NCBI GenBank assembly: GCA_030834905.1
Contig: JAUQWZ010000021.1
Coordinates: 124,001 to 188,000 of the forward strand
From: Aggregatilineales bacterium
GTDB taxonomy: Bacteria > Chloroflexota > Anaerolineae > Aggregatilineales > Phototrophicaceae
DNA: 64,000 nt
Reading direction: 5' to 3'
In this document: piece after piece, positions 25,797 through 33,908 of the stretch
Layout: each line of letters opens with the position of its first letter
How positions within the stretch are numbered: position 1 is the first letter of the stretch
Program-made: the position numbers and the translations under genes
The notes under the pieces: model-generated
What the model saw: only the letters and a program-made list of their open reading frames with translations
Told to the model about the DNA's origin: nothing
Databases searched by the model: none

Positions 25797-26684
25797 ATGC
25801 CGTTGATTCACCGGCGCGCCTTCCGAGTGCGCCATTACGAATGTGATGCCTACGGACACGTCAACCATGCAAACTATCTTCGCTACATGCAGGAAGCGGC
25901 TCTCGATGCTTCGGCTGCCGTTGGCTACAGCGAGGCACGTTATGCCGAACTTGGCACGCTGTGGCTGATCCACGATACGGATGTGGAATATCTTCATTCC
26001 CTGCGCTATGGCGACAGTCTGGAAGTGGCTACCTGGGTAGGCGATTTTCGGCGGGTGCGTTCGCGCCGTTTCTATGAGGCGCGCCACGCGGAAACCGGCG
26101 AGCTGGTGGCGCGGGCGAACACCGATTGGGTCTATCTGGATCGTCAGACCGGACGCCCGATAGCCATACCGCAGGCGATGATTCACGCTTTCGCGCCGCC
26201 CGGCACCGGCGATGATACGCTGGCTGAAGGGCTGCCGCGCAAACATTTTCCGCCAGCCCCGCCCCCGCCTCCGGGGATCTTCACCATGCAGCGGCGGGTG
26301 GAATGGCGCGATATCGACACCGCCCAGCACGTCAACAACGCCACCTACCTCAACTTCATGGAGGAATGTGGTATTCAGGCGGCGCACTCGGTCGGTTGGT
26401 CAATGGGGCGTATGCGCGGCGAAGGCTTCGCGATTGTTGCCCGGCGGCACCAGATCGAATACCGCCAGCAGGCGCAGCTTGGGGAAAATCTGGCGATCAG
26501 CACCTATCTATCCGACATCAGGCGCAGCAGCGCCACCCGCCACTACCTGATCGTCCGGGCAGATGATGGCGAGTTGATCGCCCAGGCGCGGACGCTGTGG
26601 GTGTTTGTCAACACGACCACCAGCCAGCCGATCCGCATCCCCGGCGAATTTTTCAATGCCTTTGCCGACAGCATGGTCGAGTAA
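25797..26684 (+). CDS. Double-hotdog acyl-CoA/acyl-ACP thioesterase-like protein
   Basis: Two 4HBT-type hotdog domains in tandem (about 1-130 and 155-290). Both carry the catalytic-region signature: YECDAYGHVNHANYLRYMQEAA and WRDIDTAQHVNNATYLNFMEECG. These enzymes hydrolyse acyl thioesters; the double-domain form is seen in acyl-ACP thioesterases and some acyl-CoA thioesterases. A Pro-rich hinge (about 146-157) joins the halves. I start at MPLIHRRAF (25797); the longer frame begins inside the upstream terminator. The gene is followed by a hairpin repeat and a convergent GNAT gene. Substrate chain length cannot be told. Confidence 0.88.
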   Translation: MPLIHRRAFRVRHYECDAYGHVNHANYLRYMQEAALDASAAVGYSEARYAELGTLWLIHDTDVEYLHSLRYGDSLEVATWVGDFRRVRSRRFYEARHAETGELVARANTDWVYLDRQTGRPIAIPQAMIHAFAPPGTGDDTLAEGLPRKHFPPAPPPPPGIFTMQRRVEWRDIDTAQHVNNATYLNFMEECGIQAAHSVGWSMGRMRGEGFAIVARRHQIEYRQQAQLGENLAISTYLSDIRRSSATRHYLIVRADDGELIAQARTLWVFVNTTTSQPIRIPGEFFNAFADSMVE

Positions 26685-26694
26685 TAAAGGAAGA

Positions 26695-26810
26695 AAAGGA
26701 AAGGAACTTAACGCAAAGGCGCAAAGGAAAAGAGAAAGCCACAGAGGATGTTAGTCCAAACCCTTTTTGCGCCTTTCTTTTTCTCTTTGCGCCTTTGCGT
26801 TAAGTCTTTT
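26695..26810. repeat. Hairpin repeat copy 4, between convergent genes
   Basis: Perfect 20-bp inverted arms at 26707-26726 and 26785-26804 (CTTAACGCAAAGGCG... and its complement), with an inner GGAAAAGAGAAAG/CTTTCTTTTTCTC stem. It lies between the stops of the thioesterase and GNAT genes, 3 bp from the GNAT stop, and may act as a bidirectional terminator. Confidence 0.85.
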
Positions 26811-26812
26811 CG

Positions 26813-27385
26813 CTACAGCGCCTTTACGGGTTTGTACATATAGACGTTGTCTACATACTGCCCGCGATGCAGCCTGCCGCCGGGAAGCCGCCCATATTCG
26901 ACAAAGCCGAGCTTCTGATACAGCTTGATGGCAGCCGTGTTGTTGCCAAAGACTTCCAGTTCGATCAGGCGCAGCAAATCAAGCTGGGTGACAGCTTCGT
27001 TGATGACCGCGTTCATCAGCAGTTCGCCCACGCCCTGCCCGCGAAACGCCTGCGCGACCGAAATTCCCAGGATGCCGATATGACGGTTCGATCCCCATCC
27101 AAGCTCGATCCCGGTGTTGCCCGCCAGCACGCCGCTGGAGAAAGCCAGCACATGCGCGCCCTTCCCCGCCCGAATCGTCGCCAGACGCGCTTCCAGCCAC
27201 TTTTCCTCGTCGTCCAGCGTTAGCTGCTCGCCCTGAAACAGAATAAAGGTCAGTTCGCGGGACAGCGTGTTGATGAAATCGAGCAGTATGGGCGCGTCAC
27301 CTGCCTGTGGATAGCGCAGGATCACTTCCAGCCCTTTGTGGGTAACGCCCTCAAAGACGATTCTGCCTTCGTTTGATAGGCTCAT
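26813..27385 (-). CDS. GNAT-family N-acetyltransferase
   Basis: 190 residues with the GNAT core. The acetyl-CoA pyrophosphate-binding loop is AQAFRGQGVGELLMNAVINEA (Q/RxxGxG/A pattern, about 115-135), followed by LRLIELEVFGNNTAAIKLYQKLGF (about 143-166), typical of RimI/RimJ-like small-molecule or protein acetyltransferases. It overlaps the upstream cyclase gene by 4 bp (ATGA), so it is translationally coupled to the two GAF-PAS-cyclase genes. This is of interest because some bacterial GNATs are cAMP-controlled. It has no cyclic-nucleotide-binding domain of its own. Confidence 0.92.
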   Translation of the reverse strand: MSLSNEGRIVFEGVTHKGLEVILRYPQAGDAPILLDFINTLSRELTFILFQGEQLTLDDEEKWLEARLATIRAGKGAHVLAFSSGVLAGNTGIELGWGSNRHIGILGISVAQAFRGQGVGELLMNAVINEAVTQLDLLRLIELEVFGNNTAAIKLYQKLGFVEYGRLPGGRLHRGQYVDNVYMYKPVKAL

Positions 27386-29163
27386 GAGCCAGCCGCCTCT
27401 TCTCTGGCGCTAATGACGCGGTACATCAGGGTGAAATCGCCCCGCCCTCTGGTTTTTACCGGCGCGAGGGCTTCACACTCGAAATCATCCTTTATCTGAT
27501 CGTAGGTGACCTGACTCAGCATGATCTCGCCCTGGGCGGCGTTTTCCTGCAGCAGTTTGCTTAGCTCGCTGGCGTCGCCGATGGCGGCGAACTCGCGGCG
27601 CTCAGGGCTGCCGACGTTGCCGAGAACGGCAAACCCGGTGTGGATGCCGACGCCAAACTGAAGACGCTGTTCCGGCGGCTGCGATTGGTTCAGCGCCTGC
27701 ACTTCGGCTCGCATCGTCAGGGCAGCGCGCACCGCCCGCTGCGCATGATCGGTCTGGGGGTTTAGCTGGGTGTTAAACAAGCCGGTCACCGCGTCGCCGA
27801 TGTATTTATCGACCATGCCCTGGTACAGATTGATGGCATCGCTGGCAATGCTCAGGTACTGGTTGATGATCAGCATCAGCCGTTCGGGTTCGAGGTTCTC
27901 GCTGAAGCGGGTGAAGCCGCGCACATCGGCGGAAAGCATGGTGATCTCGCGCTCGGTGCCGCCCAGTTCCGCCAGGTTTTCTGAGCGCAGGTTATCGACC
28001 AGCGCCAGCGGCAGGTAGCGCCGCACCTGCGCCAACTGTGCCTCGCGCTCGCGCTGCTCCGTCAGGTCGTCCAGCACCATCGCCACCCCCTGACTCTGCC
28101 CGTCAGGATCGCGCAGCGGGCTGATGATGACGTTCCAGACGCGGCTGCCGAGCAGACTCAGGCGTAGTTCCGCCTCGACGTGCTCCATCGTGCCGCGTTC
28201 GTGAACCCGCGCCAACTGCCCGGCGATGAAGGCGTACAGTTCCGGCAGCACCGCATCCAGCGGCTGGCGCAGCGCCTCGAAGGCAGCAATGCCGGTGATA
28301 TGTTCGGCGGCGGGATTGAAAGCGGTGATAGTGTTGGTTTCATCCAGCGTGATTAAGCCGCTGATGATCGACGCGAAAACGTTATCCATCAGCTCGCGCA
28401 TCTGACTGATTTCCGCCAGCCGGGCGCGCGCCGCATCGAACAACCGCGCATTCTGGATGGCGACTGCCGCTTGATCGGCAAAGGCGCGCAGCAGATTCAT
28501 TTCATGTTCTTTGAACAGCCCGACCATAATACGATTGTCGCAGTACACCACGCCGGTGATCTCGCCGCGCACGCGCAGTGGCACCGCCAGAATACTGCGT
28601 AGCTGGTGTCCGACGATGCTCTCATGCCCCTCGTAGCGCGGGTCGCTGCGGGCGTTGTCCGTCAGCACCGCTTCGCCGCTGTCGATCACTTCGTTGATGA
28701 TCGTCCGGCTGACGATGAAATCCTCGCGCCCCAACTGCTCGCGATCCAGCCCTCGGGCGATGTGAAATTCCATATCGCCGGTCGCGGCGTTCTTCAACAG
28801 GATGAAGCCGCGTTCCGCGCCGGTAAGCTGAATGACCGTATCCATCACCTGACTTAACACCGAGTCGGTATCCAGCGCCGAGCTGATGACGGCGGTGGTT
28901 CGGGCAAGCGCCCGAAGCTGGCGCAGCTCAATCTGCTGGCTGGTGATGGCGTTGGTCTGCCCGTCCAGCCGCATTTGCGCCAGCCGCAGCGTCTCCAGCG
29001 CGTTTGGCGGCAGGTTCATCCCCTTCTGCCGCAGCGCCATCTGAAATTCGCGCAGCGCGTTCACGATTTCGCTGATATGCTGCCCGACTTGGCGAAGCTG
29101 TTCCTGAGTAGACTGCGGCGCGGCGGCATCCGGCTTTTCAAACCGGCTGGTTTCGTCAAACAC
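27382..29163 (-). CDS. GAF-PAS-class III nucleotide cyclase, C1-like half (metal aspartates kept, Asn/Arg lost)
   Basis: Order: N-terminal coiled coil (about 20-85), GAF domain (about 87-243), PAS domain (about 255-375), then a class III cyclase domain (about 400-585). The catalytic domain keeps both metal-binding aspartates, Asp413 in SADVRGF and Asp457 in DKYIGDAV. The segment that should supply the transition-state residues reads IGDASELSKLL, so the Asn position is Glu533, the Arg position is Leu537, and the adenine-reading Thr/Asp position is Ala526. Alone it should be inactive as a homodimer. Its neighbour, overlapping by 8 bp, has exactly the reverse losses. Co-transcribed with the neighbour and a GNAT. 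The GAF and PAS domains imply ligand, redox or light control; their ligands are unknown. Confidence 0.93.
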   Translation of the reverse strand: MFDETSRFEKPDAAAPQSTQEQLRQVGQHISEIVNALREFQMALRQKGMNLPPNALETLRLAQMRLDGQTNAITSQQIELRQLRALARTTAVISSALDTDSVLSQVMDTVIQLTGAERGFILLKNAATGDMEFHIARGLDREQLGREDFIVSRTIINEVIDSGEAVLTDNARSDPRYEGHESIVGHQLRSILAVPLRVRGEITGVVYCDNRIMVGLFKEHEMNLLRAFADQAAVAIQNARLFDAARARLAEISQMRELMDNVFASIISGLITLDETNTITAFNPAAEHITGIAAFEALRQPLDAVLPELYAFIAGQLARVHERGTMEHVEAELRLSLLGSRVWNVIISPLRDPDGQSQGVAMVLDDLTEQREREAQLAQVRRYLPLALVDNLRSENLAELGGTEREITMLSADVRGFTRFSENLEPERLMLIINQYLSIASDAINLYQGMVDKYIGDAVTGLFNTQLNPQTDHAQRAVRAALTMRAEVQALNQSQPPEQRLQFGVGIHTGFAVLGNVGSPERREFAAIGDASELSKLLQENAAQGEIMLSQVTYDQIKDDFECEALAPVKTRGRGDFTLMYRVISAREEAAGS

Positions 29164-30907
29164 GGGACACCTCGTAAATGCGTGTAAGCTGCTGGCGACC
29201 CCGGGCTTGCAGCGGCTCGCGCTCGTCGAAACGGAATGACGGCGGCTGACTGCCCGCGCGCTGGATGTGGCGCAGGGTGTCTTCGGTGATGATGAGGTCG
29301 CCCGGATCGGTGCTTTCCTGAATTCGCTTGGTCAGGTTGATGGTGTCGCCGATGGCGGTGAAGCTGCGCCGGTTCAGGCTGCCGACATTGCCAAGCGTCG
29401 CCACGCCAGTGTGGATGCCAAAGCCGTACAGATGCGGCTCTGGCGCGATGCCAAGCCGTTCGTACAGCCTCGTGTAGCCGTCGCGCATTGCCAGCGCCAT
29501 CTCGACGGCGCACTGGGCGTGGCGCGGTTCCGGGTTCAACTGGGTATTGAACAGGATCATGATCTCATTACCCATATATTTGTCGATCACGCCGCGTGCC
29601 TGATGAATGTGCGCGGTGGCGACTTCCAGATAAACGTTGAGCATCTCCATGATCTGTCGCGGGCGTAGGTCGGGTGGGAACGCCGCATACTGGCAGGCGT
29701 ACATAAAGACGCAGGTTACCTCGCGCCGTTCGCCGCCCAGCGCCAGATCGGCAATGGTATGGATGTTATCGACCATACCCGGCGGCAGGTAGCGCGTCAT
29801 CAATTCCAGCATTTCGTCGCGCTCGCGCTGCTCGGTCAGGTCATCCAGCACCATCGCCACACCCTGCGTCTCGTAGACCGAGTTTTTGAGTGGGCTGAGC
29901 TTCATGCTCAGGGTCAGCCGCCCGCGTCCAGGGACATCGGGCTGCGCTTCGATGCCGAGGCTCTGGTTACCATCGCGGACGGTGTGCAGCAGCACGTCAA
30001 AATCGTCGCGCAGTCTGGGGACTGCTTCCTGCAAGCGCTGCCCAAGCACCTGTTCGGGCGTTAAGGCGAGGATAGCAGACGCGGCGTTGTTGAACATCGT
30101 CACCGTATCCTCGTCGCTGGTGGTGATGACGCCGCTGCCGATAGAGGCGAACACGTTTTCCATCAATTCTTTCACGCGGGTGATCTCGCGCAGCATTGCC
30201 TGCACCTTCTCGAACAACAGCGCATTGTCGATGGCGACGCTCGCCTGGTTGGCAAAGGCTGTCACCAGATTCAGTTCGCGCTCGTCAAAGACGCCCTCGC
30301 GGAAGCGGTTATCGACGTAGATCGCCCCATTGACGAGATTGCGGTAAATCAGCGGCACGCACATCACTGAGCGCAGGGCAAAGCGGGCAATCGTCTCGCT
30401 CTGCTGAAGGCGCTTATCCTGGGCGGCGTTGTCGGTCAGAATCGGCTGCCCGCGCGTCAGCACATCGTTCAGAATGGTGCGGCTGACCTCGCTGCTGGCG
30501 ACAGTATTCTGGTCGATGCCGCGCGCGATGCGAAACTCAAGCTGGTTTGTCTCGTCGTTCATCAGCAGAATGAAGCCGCGTTCCGCGCCGGTGAGTTCGA
30601 TCAGCTCGTCCATTGCCCGCGCCAGCACCGCGTCCACTTCCAACGACGAATTGATGAGCGCCGAAGTCCGGGCGAGGGTGCGAAGCAGGCTAATCTCCAT
30701 CTCCTCGTCCTGAAGCAGGTTCTGGAGACGTTCAAGCTCTGAATCGAGCAGGGGGAGCGTCGTCAGCACTTCGGGAGGCAAGGTGATGGCGCGCAGGCGT
30801 AGAATTGCCTGCTGCTTGTGCAGACTGCTGGCGACTTCGTTAATCTGGGATCGCAGCCATTCAAGCTCTTTAACGGTGGCAGTCTGCGTACCGCTTACAT
30901 TAGCCAT
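29156..30907 (-). CDS. GAF-PAS-class III nucleotide cyclase, C2-like half (metal aspartates lost, Asn/Arg kept)
   Basis: Same architecture as the downstream paralog: coiled coil (about 12-75), GAF (about 77-233), PAS (about 246-362), cyclase domain (about 390-583). Here the first metal Asp is Tyr403 (REVTCVFMYACQY) and the second is Asn447 (DKYMGNEI), so no metal site. Yet Lys443 and Thr517 (adenine-reading positions of class IIIb cyclases) and the transition-state Asn524 and Arg528 in IGDTINLTKRI are all present. That is the residue set of a C2 subunit. First gene of the leftward operon; it has a promoter (30948-30976) divergent from padR. It could alternatively be a dead regulatory pseudoenzyme. 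Confidence 0.93.
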   Translation of the reverse strand: MANVSGTQTATVKELEWLRSQINEVASSLHKQQAILRLRAITLPPEVLTTLPLLDSELERLQNLLQDEEMEISLLRTLARTSALINSSLEVDAVLARAMDELIELTGAERGFILLMNDETNQLEFRIARGIDQNTVASSEVSRTILNDVLTRGQPILTDNAAQDKRLQQSETIARFALRSVMCVPLIYRNLVNGAIYVDNRFREGVFDERELNLVTAFANQASVAIDNALLFEKVQAMLREITRVKELMENVFASIGSGVITTSDEDTVTMFNNAASAILALTPEQVLGQRLQEAVPRLRDDFDVLLHTVRDGNQSLGIEAQPDVPGRGRLTLSMKLSPLKNSVYETQGVAMVLDDLTEQRERDEMLELMTRYLPPGMVDNIHTIADLALGGERREVTCVFMYACQYAAFPPDLRPRQIMEMLNVYLEVATAHIHQARGVIDKYMGNEIMILFNTQLNPEPRHAQCAVEMALAMRDGYTRLYERLGIAPEPHLYGFGIHTGVATLGNVGSLNRRSFTAIGDTINLTKRIQESTDPGDLIITEDTLRHIQRAGSQPPSFRFDEREPLQARGRQQLTRIYEVSRV

Positions 30908-30947
30908 GAATCAGATGAGTCCTGGATTTGTCAGAAGGGTGATTGTG

Positions 30948-30976
30948 ATTATAGCGCGGCGCTTTTGTATCGTCAC
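30948..30976 (-). promoter_or_regulatory. Promoter of the paired-cyclase operon
   Basis: On the minus strand GTGACG (4/6 match to TTGACA), a 17-bp spacer and a perfect TATAAT (30953-30948), about 40 bp upstream of the start codon. Confidence 0.65.
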
Positions 30977-31034
30977 TTCTCTCAAGGCTGCGCCGCGCAA
31001 AATGCCAGCCGGGCAGCGGTTGGATACTGGGTAC

Positions 31035-31064
31035 TTGACAGTACTGTGTGGCATACAGTATATT
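31035..31064 (+). promoter_or_regulatory. Promoter of the padR operon
   Basis: TTGACA (31035-31040), an 18-bp spacer and TATATT (31059-31064), with predicted start near 31071. The spacer and start region are covered by two PadR-type dyads, which suggests autorepression. Confidence 0.75.
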
Positions 31065-31085
31065 GATACTGTGCGTTACACAGTA
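31042..31085. promoter_or_regulatory. Tandem PadR-type operators
   Basis: Two dyads of the form TACTGTG-N5-(C/T)ACAGTA at 31042-31060 and 31067-31085, centres 25 bp apart. The first lies in the promoter spacer and the second over the start region. They resemble the ATGT/ACAT- or TACTGT-type dyads bound by PadR dimers. Confidence 0.7.
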
Positions 31086-31103
31086 CTGTAGGAAACACAG
31101 CAC

Positions 31104-31451
31104 ATGACCGATACAAACGAGCATGTCAATCAACTTCGACTAGAGCTTCGACGGGGCATCGTGGTGCTGGCGGTGCTCAGCCAGATGGAGACTGCCCGTT
31201 ATGGCTACAGCCTGATTCAGCGGCTCGGCGAGTTGGGGCTGGATATCGAGGAGGGAACGCTGTACCCGCTGCTGCGGCGGCTGGAAAAACAGAACCTGCT
31301 GGAAAGTGAGTGGGAAGTAGGGGAAGCGCGTCCGCGCAAGTACTACCGCATCAGCCCGGCGGGTCAACAAGTGCTGACTACGCTGAGCGCCGATTGGTTC
31401 GAGCTGGTGAAGGTAATGCGCGGTATCCTGCAAGGAGAGAAGCATGACTGA
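31104..31451 (+). CDS. PadR-family transcriptional regulator
   Basis: 115 residues with the PadR winged helix: GIVVLAVLSQMETARYGYSLIQRLGE, EEGTLYPLLRRLEKQNLLESEW, RPRKYYRISPAGQQVL. PadR proteins are dimeric repressors that release DNA on binding a ligand. Two matching dyads overlap its own promoter. The next gene overlaps by 8 bp and encodes a HAAS-domain membrane protein, the usual partner of this PadR subgroup. Confidence 0.95.
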   Translation: MTDTNEHVNQLRLELRRGIVVLAVLSQMETARYGYSLIQRLGELGLDIEEGTLYPLLRRLEKQNLLESEWEVGEARPRKYYRISPAGQQVLTTLSADWFELVKVMRGILQGEKHD

Positions 31452-32424
31452 CCTGGTTGAGCGCTACGTCCATCGGGTGGGACGGTATCTGCCGCCGAAA
31501 GAACGGGCGGAAATCGAAGCCGAACTTCGCTCGCAAATCCAGGATCAACTGGATGACCGCAGCGCCGAATCGCCCACGCCGGAGGAGATCGCCTCGGTGC
31601 TGCGCGAATTCGGACATCCCTACCAGATGGCGGCTTCCTACAACCGTGATCGGTATCTGGTTGGTCCCGACCTCTATCCCTATCTGATGATGGTGCTGTG
31701 GCATGTCTGGGTAGTTGTCCCGACAGTCGTGATCTTCCTGAACATTTTCGGGGCGCTCGTTGCCGCGCGGCAGGGTATGTGGCTGGAATTGATCCTCGAA
31801 ACACTGTTCGCCGTTCTACAGGCGACCTTGAGTTTCTCGGCTGTGCTTGTACTGCTGTTTGCCTTCATCGAGCGTGTCAAGGCTGAACTCGAAAAGGAGG
31901 AAGAACCGTTCAATCCGTTGGAGCTGTCACCGGTAGACGATCCGAGTGTCGTTGACCGCTTCGAGGAGGCTGCCGGCACTGCTGTCAGCGCGTTTTTCTC
32001 ACTGGTCGTTATCTACTGGCTGTATGCGGGCGGGCTAACGCTGCGCTTCAATCTGAACGATCCGGGCGATCTGACGCCGGTTCCGATGTCGTGGCTGGTT
32101 CTGCTGCTGGTATCGGTCATCAGCCAGCTTGTCCTGCACCTGTTCATGCTGCCGCGAAACCGCTGGAGCGTCGGTCTGTGGTTGATGGTGATGCTGCTGG
32201 AAGTGTTCGGCGTGATCTGCCTGTACTTCGCGGTGCTGGCGCCCGCCTTTGATCGCCTCGTCACCGATAATCCGGCGCTGGCGGGTGCGTTCGGTAGCGC
32301 CGCGGAAACCATCGCCATTGGGCTTGCGCTGCTCACGCTGGTGAGCAAAGGCATCAAGCTGGTCAGGCTGTGGAGCTACCGGAACACCGGCGCGCCGCCG
32401 TTTTCCACACGGACAGCCGAATAA
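31444..32424 (+). CDS. HAAS-domain (PadR-associated) membrane protein
   Basis: The N-terminal ~75 residues form the helical HAAS signaling domain (VERYVHRVGRYLPPKERAEIEAELRSQIQDQ, then TPEEIASVLREFGHP). About six TM helices follow (near 85-105, 118-140, 180-202, 212-235, 243-265, 285-305), with a charged cytoplasmic loop between TM2 and TM3. Such proteins are encoded next to PadR regulators and are thought to be membrane sensors or targets; the biochemical role is unknown. The start ATG lies inside padR (8-bp overlap), so the two are translationally coupled. Confidence 0.88.
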   Translation: MTDLVERYVHRVGRYLPPKERAEIEAELRSQIQDQLDDRSAESPTPEEIASVLREFGHPYQMAASYNRDRYLVGPDLYPYLMMVLWHVWVVVPTVVIFLNIFGALVAARQGMWLELILETLFAVLQATLSFSAVLVLLFAFIERVKAELEKEEEPFNPLELSPVDDPSVVDRFEEAAGTAVSAFFSLVVIYWLYAGGLTLRFNLNDPGDLTPVPMSWLVLLLVSVISQLVLHLFMLPRNRWSVGLWLMVMLLEVFGVICLYFAVLAPAFDRLVTDNPALAGAFGSAAETIAIGLALLTLVSKGIKLVRLWSYRNTGAPPFSTRTAE

Positions 32425-32498
32425 CGTCGGCGTTCTGGTCGTCAGGCTTTTACCGATTCGTTCGCTGCATAAGCTGCCTATTCAAAGAAGGTGTCTAA

Positions 32499-32867
32499 TT
32501 GATCGATGATGTACGGATAGTGCTTTCAGCATTGTGGGCAGCCTTAATGTTCACCTATCTGCTGGGAGATGTGCTGAGAATTTTCAGCGGCGACTTTAAA
32601 GCGGGGGAAATGGGAGGCGTCCAAGCCAGCCAGGCAATGTGGCTGGGAGCCGCGTTACTCATGTTGATCCCGATTGTCATGCTCGTCCTGTCTCTGCTGG
32701 TGGGGTATCCGGTGATCCGTTGGGTCAATATCATCGCCGCCGGACTGCTGTTTGTCTTTAACCTGTTCGGGCTGCCGACATACCCTTCGCTTTATGACCG
32801 GTTTCTGATCGTGGTGGGACTGGTTTGGAATGCGCTGACGGTCTGGGTGGCTTGGAATTGGGTCTGA
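32499..32867 (+). CDS. Small four-TM membrane protein, DUF6326-like
   Basis: 122 residues with four hydrophobic helices (about 8-28, 48-70, 74-93, 100-120). The ALWAALMFTYLLGDVLRIFSG start and IPIVMLVLSLLVGYPVIRWVNIIAA resemble DUF6326 proteins; this assignment is from memory of the pattern. It seems to start at TTG 32499, preceded by AAGAAGGTG at ~6-8 bp; no ATG is available in frame nearby. It probably belongs to the padR run (74 bp after the HAAS gene, 60 bp before the MDR gene). Function unknown. Confidence 0.7.
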   Translation: MIDDVRIVLSALWAALMFTYLLGDVLRIFSGDFKAGEMGGVQASQAMWLGAALLMLIPIVMLVLSLLVGYPVIRWVNIIAAGLLFVFNLFGLPTYPSLYDRFLIVVGLVWNALTVWVAWNWV

Positions 32868-32927
32868 AACACACGTATCAAACGCACTTGTGATAAGCAC
32901 GTCTAAAAGAAAGAGGAGATGCAATAA

Positions 32928-33905
32928 ATGAAAGCAATCGTGTATACACAGTATGGATCGCCGGACGTTCTTCAGTACCAGGAGGTCGAAAAACCCGCGC
33001 CGAAGGACAATGAGGTCCTGGTCAAAATTCATGCAACTGCCCTGAATGCGGCTGACTGGCGGCTTATGCGGGCGAATCCGTTTCTGGTTCGTATGCAGCC
33101 GGGATGGCTGATGAAGCCCAAAGACCAGATTCTCGGTTCGGACATTGCCGGGACGGTAGAAGCGGTGGGCAGCAGCGTCACGCAGTTCAAGCCCGGCGAC
33201 GCAGTTTATGGCGACCTTTCCGGCGCGGGACACGGCGGTCTTGCCGAATATGTTTCTGCGCCCGAAGACACGCTGGCGCTGAAACCGGCAAACATCAGCT
33301 TTGAGGAAGCCGCCGCTGTGCCGATGGCGGGTATCACTTCGGTGCAAGGGCTGCGGGATAAAGGACACATTCAGCCGGGTCATAAAGTTGTGGTGAACGG
33401 CGCGTCGGGCGGCGTGGGGACGTTCGCGGTGCAGATTGCCAAAGCGTTTGGGGCTGAAGTGACTGCCGTGACCAGCACGCAGAAGATGGACCTGGCGCGC
33501 TCGCTGGGCGCGGATCACGTCATTGATTACACCCGCGAGGATTTCACCCACAATGGACAGCGCTATGATATTATCTTTTCTGTCGGCGGCTATTACCCAC
33601 TCGCGGCGTACAAGCGGGCGCTAAATCCCAACGGGGTTTATGTGATGGTGGGTGGCACCGGCGCGCAGTTTTTCGAGGCGCTGGTACTGGCACCGCTGTC
33701 ATCAATGTTCGGAAACAAGAAAATGGGCGCGCTGTCATCGGCTGCCAGCCAGAAGGATCTGGTTTTTCTGAGTGGACTGCTCGAATCCGGCAAACTGAAG
33801 CCGGTCATTGACCGAACCTATCCTCTGAGCCAGACCGTCGATGCCATTCGTTATCTTGAAGAGGGACACGCTCAGGGGAAAGTCGTCATCACAACGGAAG
33901 GATAA
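32928..33905 (+). CDS. Zinc-free MDR-type NAD(P)-dependent oxidoreductase (quinone oxidoreductase-like)
   Basis: Medium-chain dehydrogenase/reductase. The catalytic domain is N-terminal (MKAIVYTQYGSPDVLQYQEV, LGSDIAGTVEAVG) and the Rossmann nucleotide-binding domain follows (VVVNGASGGVGTFAVQIAKA, about 154-173). The zinc-binding residues of alcohol dehydrogenases are absent, matching zeta-crystallin/QOR-like enzymes that reduce enones or quinones. The length of 325 is normal. AGAGGAGA precedes the ATG. The carbonic anhydrase gene begins 3 bp after its stop, so they share a transcript. Confidence 0.93.
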   Translation: MKAIVYTQYGSPDVLQYQEVEKPAPKDNEVLVKIHATALNAADWRLMRANPFLVRMQPGWLMKPKDQILGSDIAGTVEAVGSSVTQFKPGDAVYGDLSGAGHGGLAEYVSAPEDTLALKPANISFEEAAAVPMAGITSVQGLRDKGHIQPGHKVVVNGASGGVGTFAVQIAKAFGAEVTAVTSTQKMDLARSLGADHVIDYTREDFTHNGQRYDIIFSVGGYYPLAAYKRALNPNGVYVMVGGTGAQFFEALVLAPLSSMFGNKKMGALSSAASQKDLVFLSGLLESGKLKPVIDRTYPLSQTVDAIRYLEEGHAQGKVVITTEG

Positions 33906-33908
33906 TGA

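Noticed and set aside
5391..26810. Hairpin repeats considered as CRISPR arrays
   Set aside because: No regular direct repeat plus unique spacer pattern; they are single inverted repeats of short purine-rich words.
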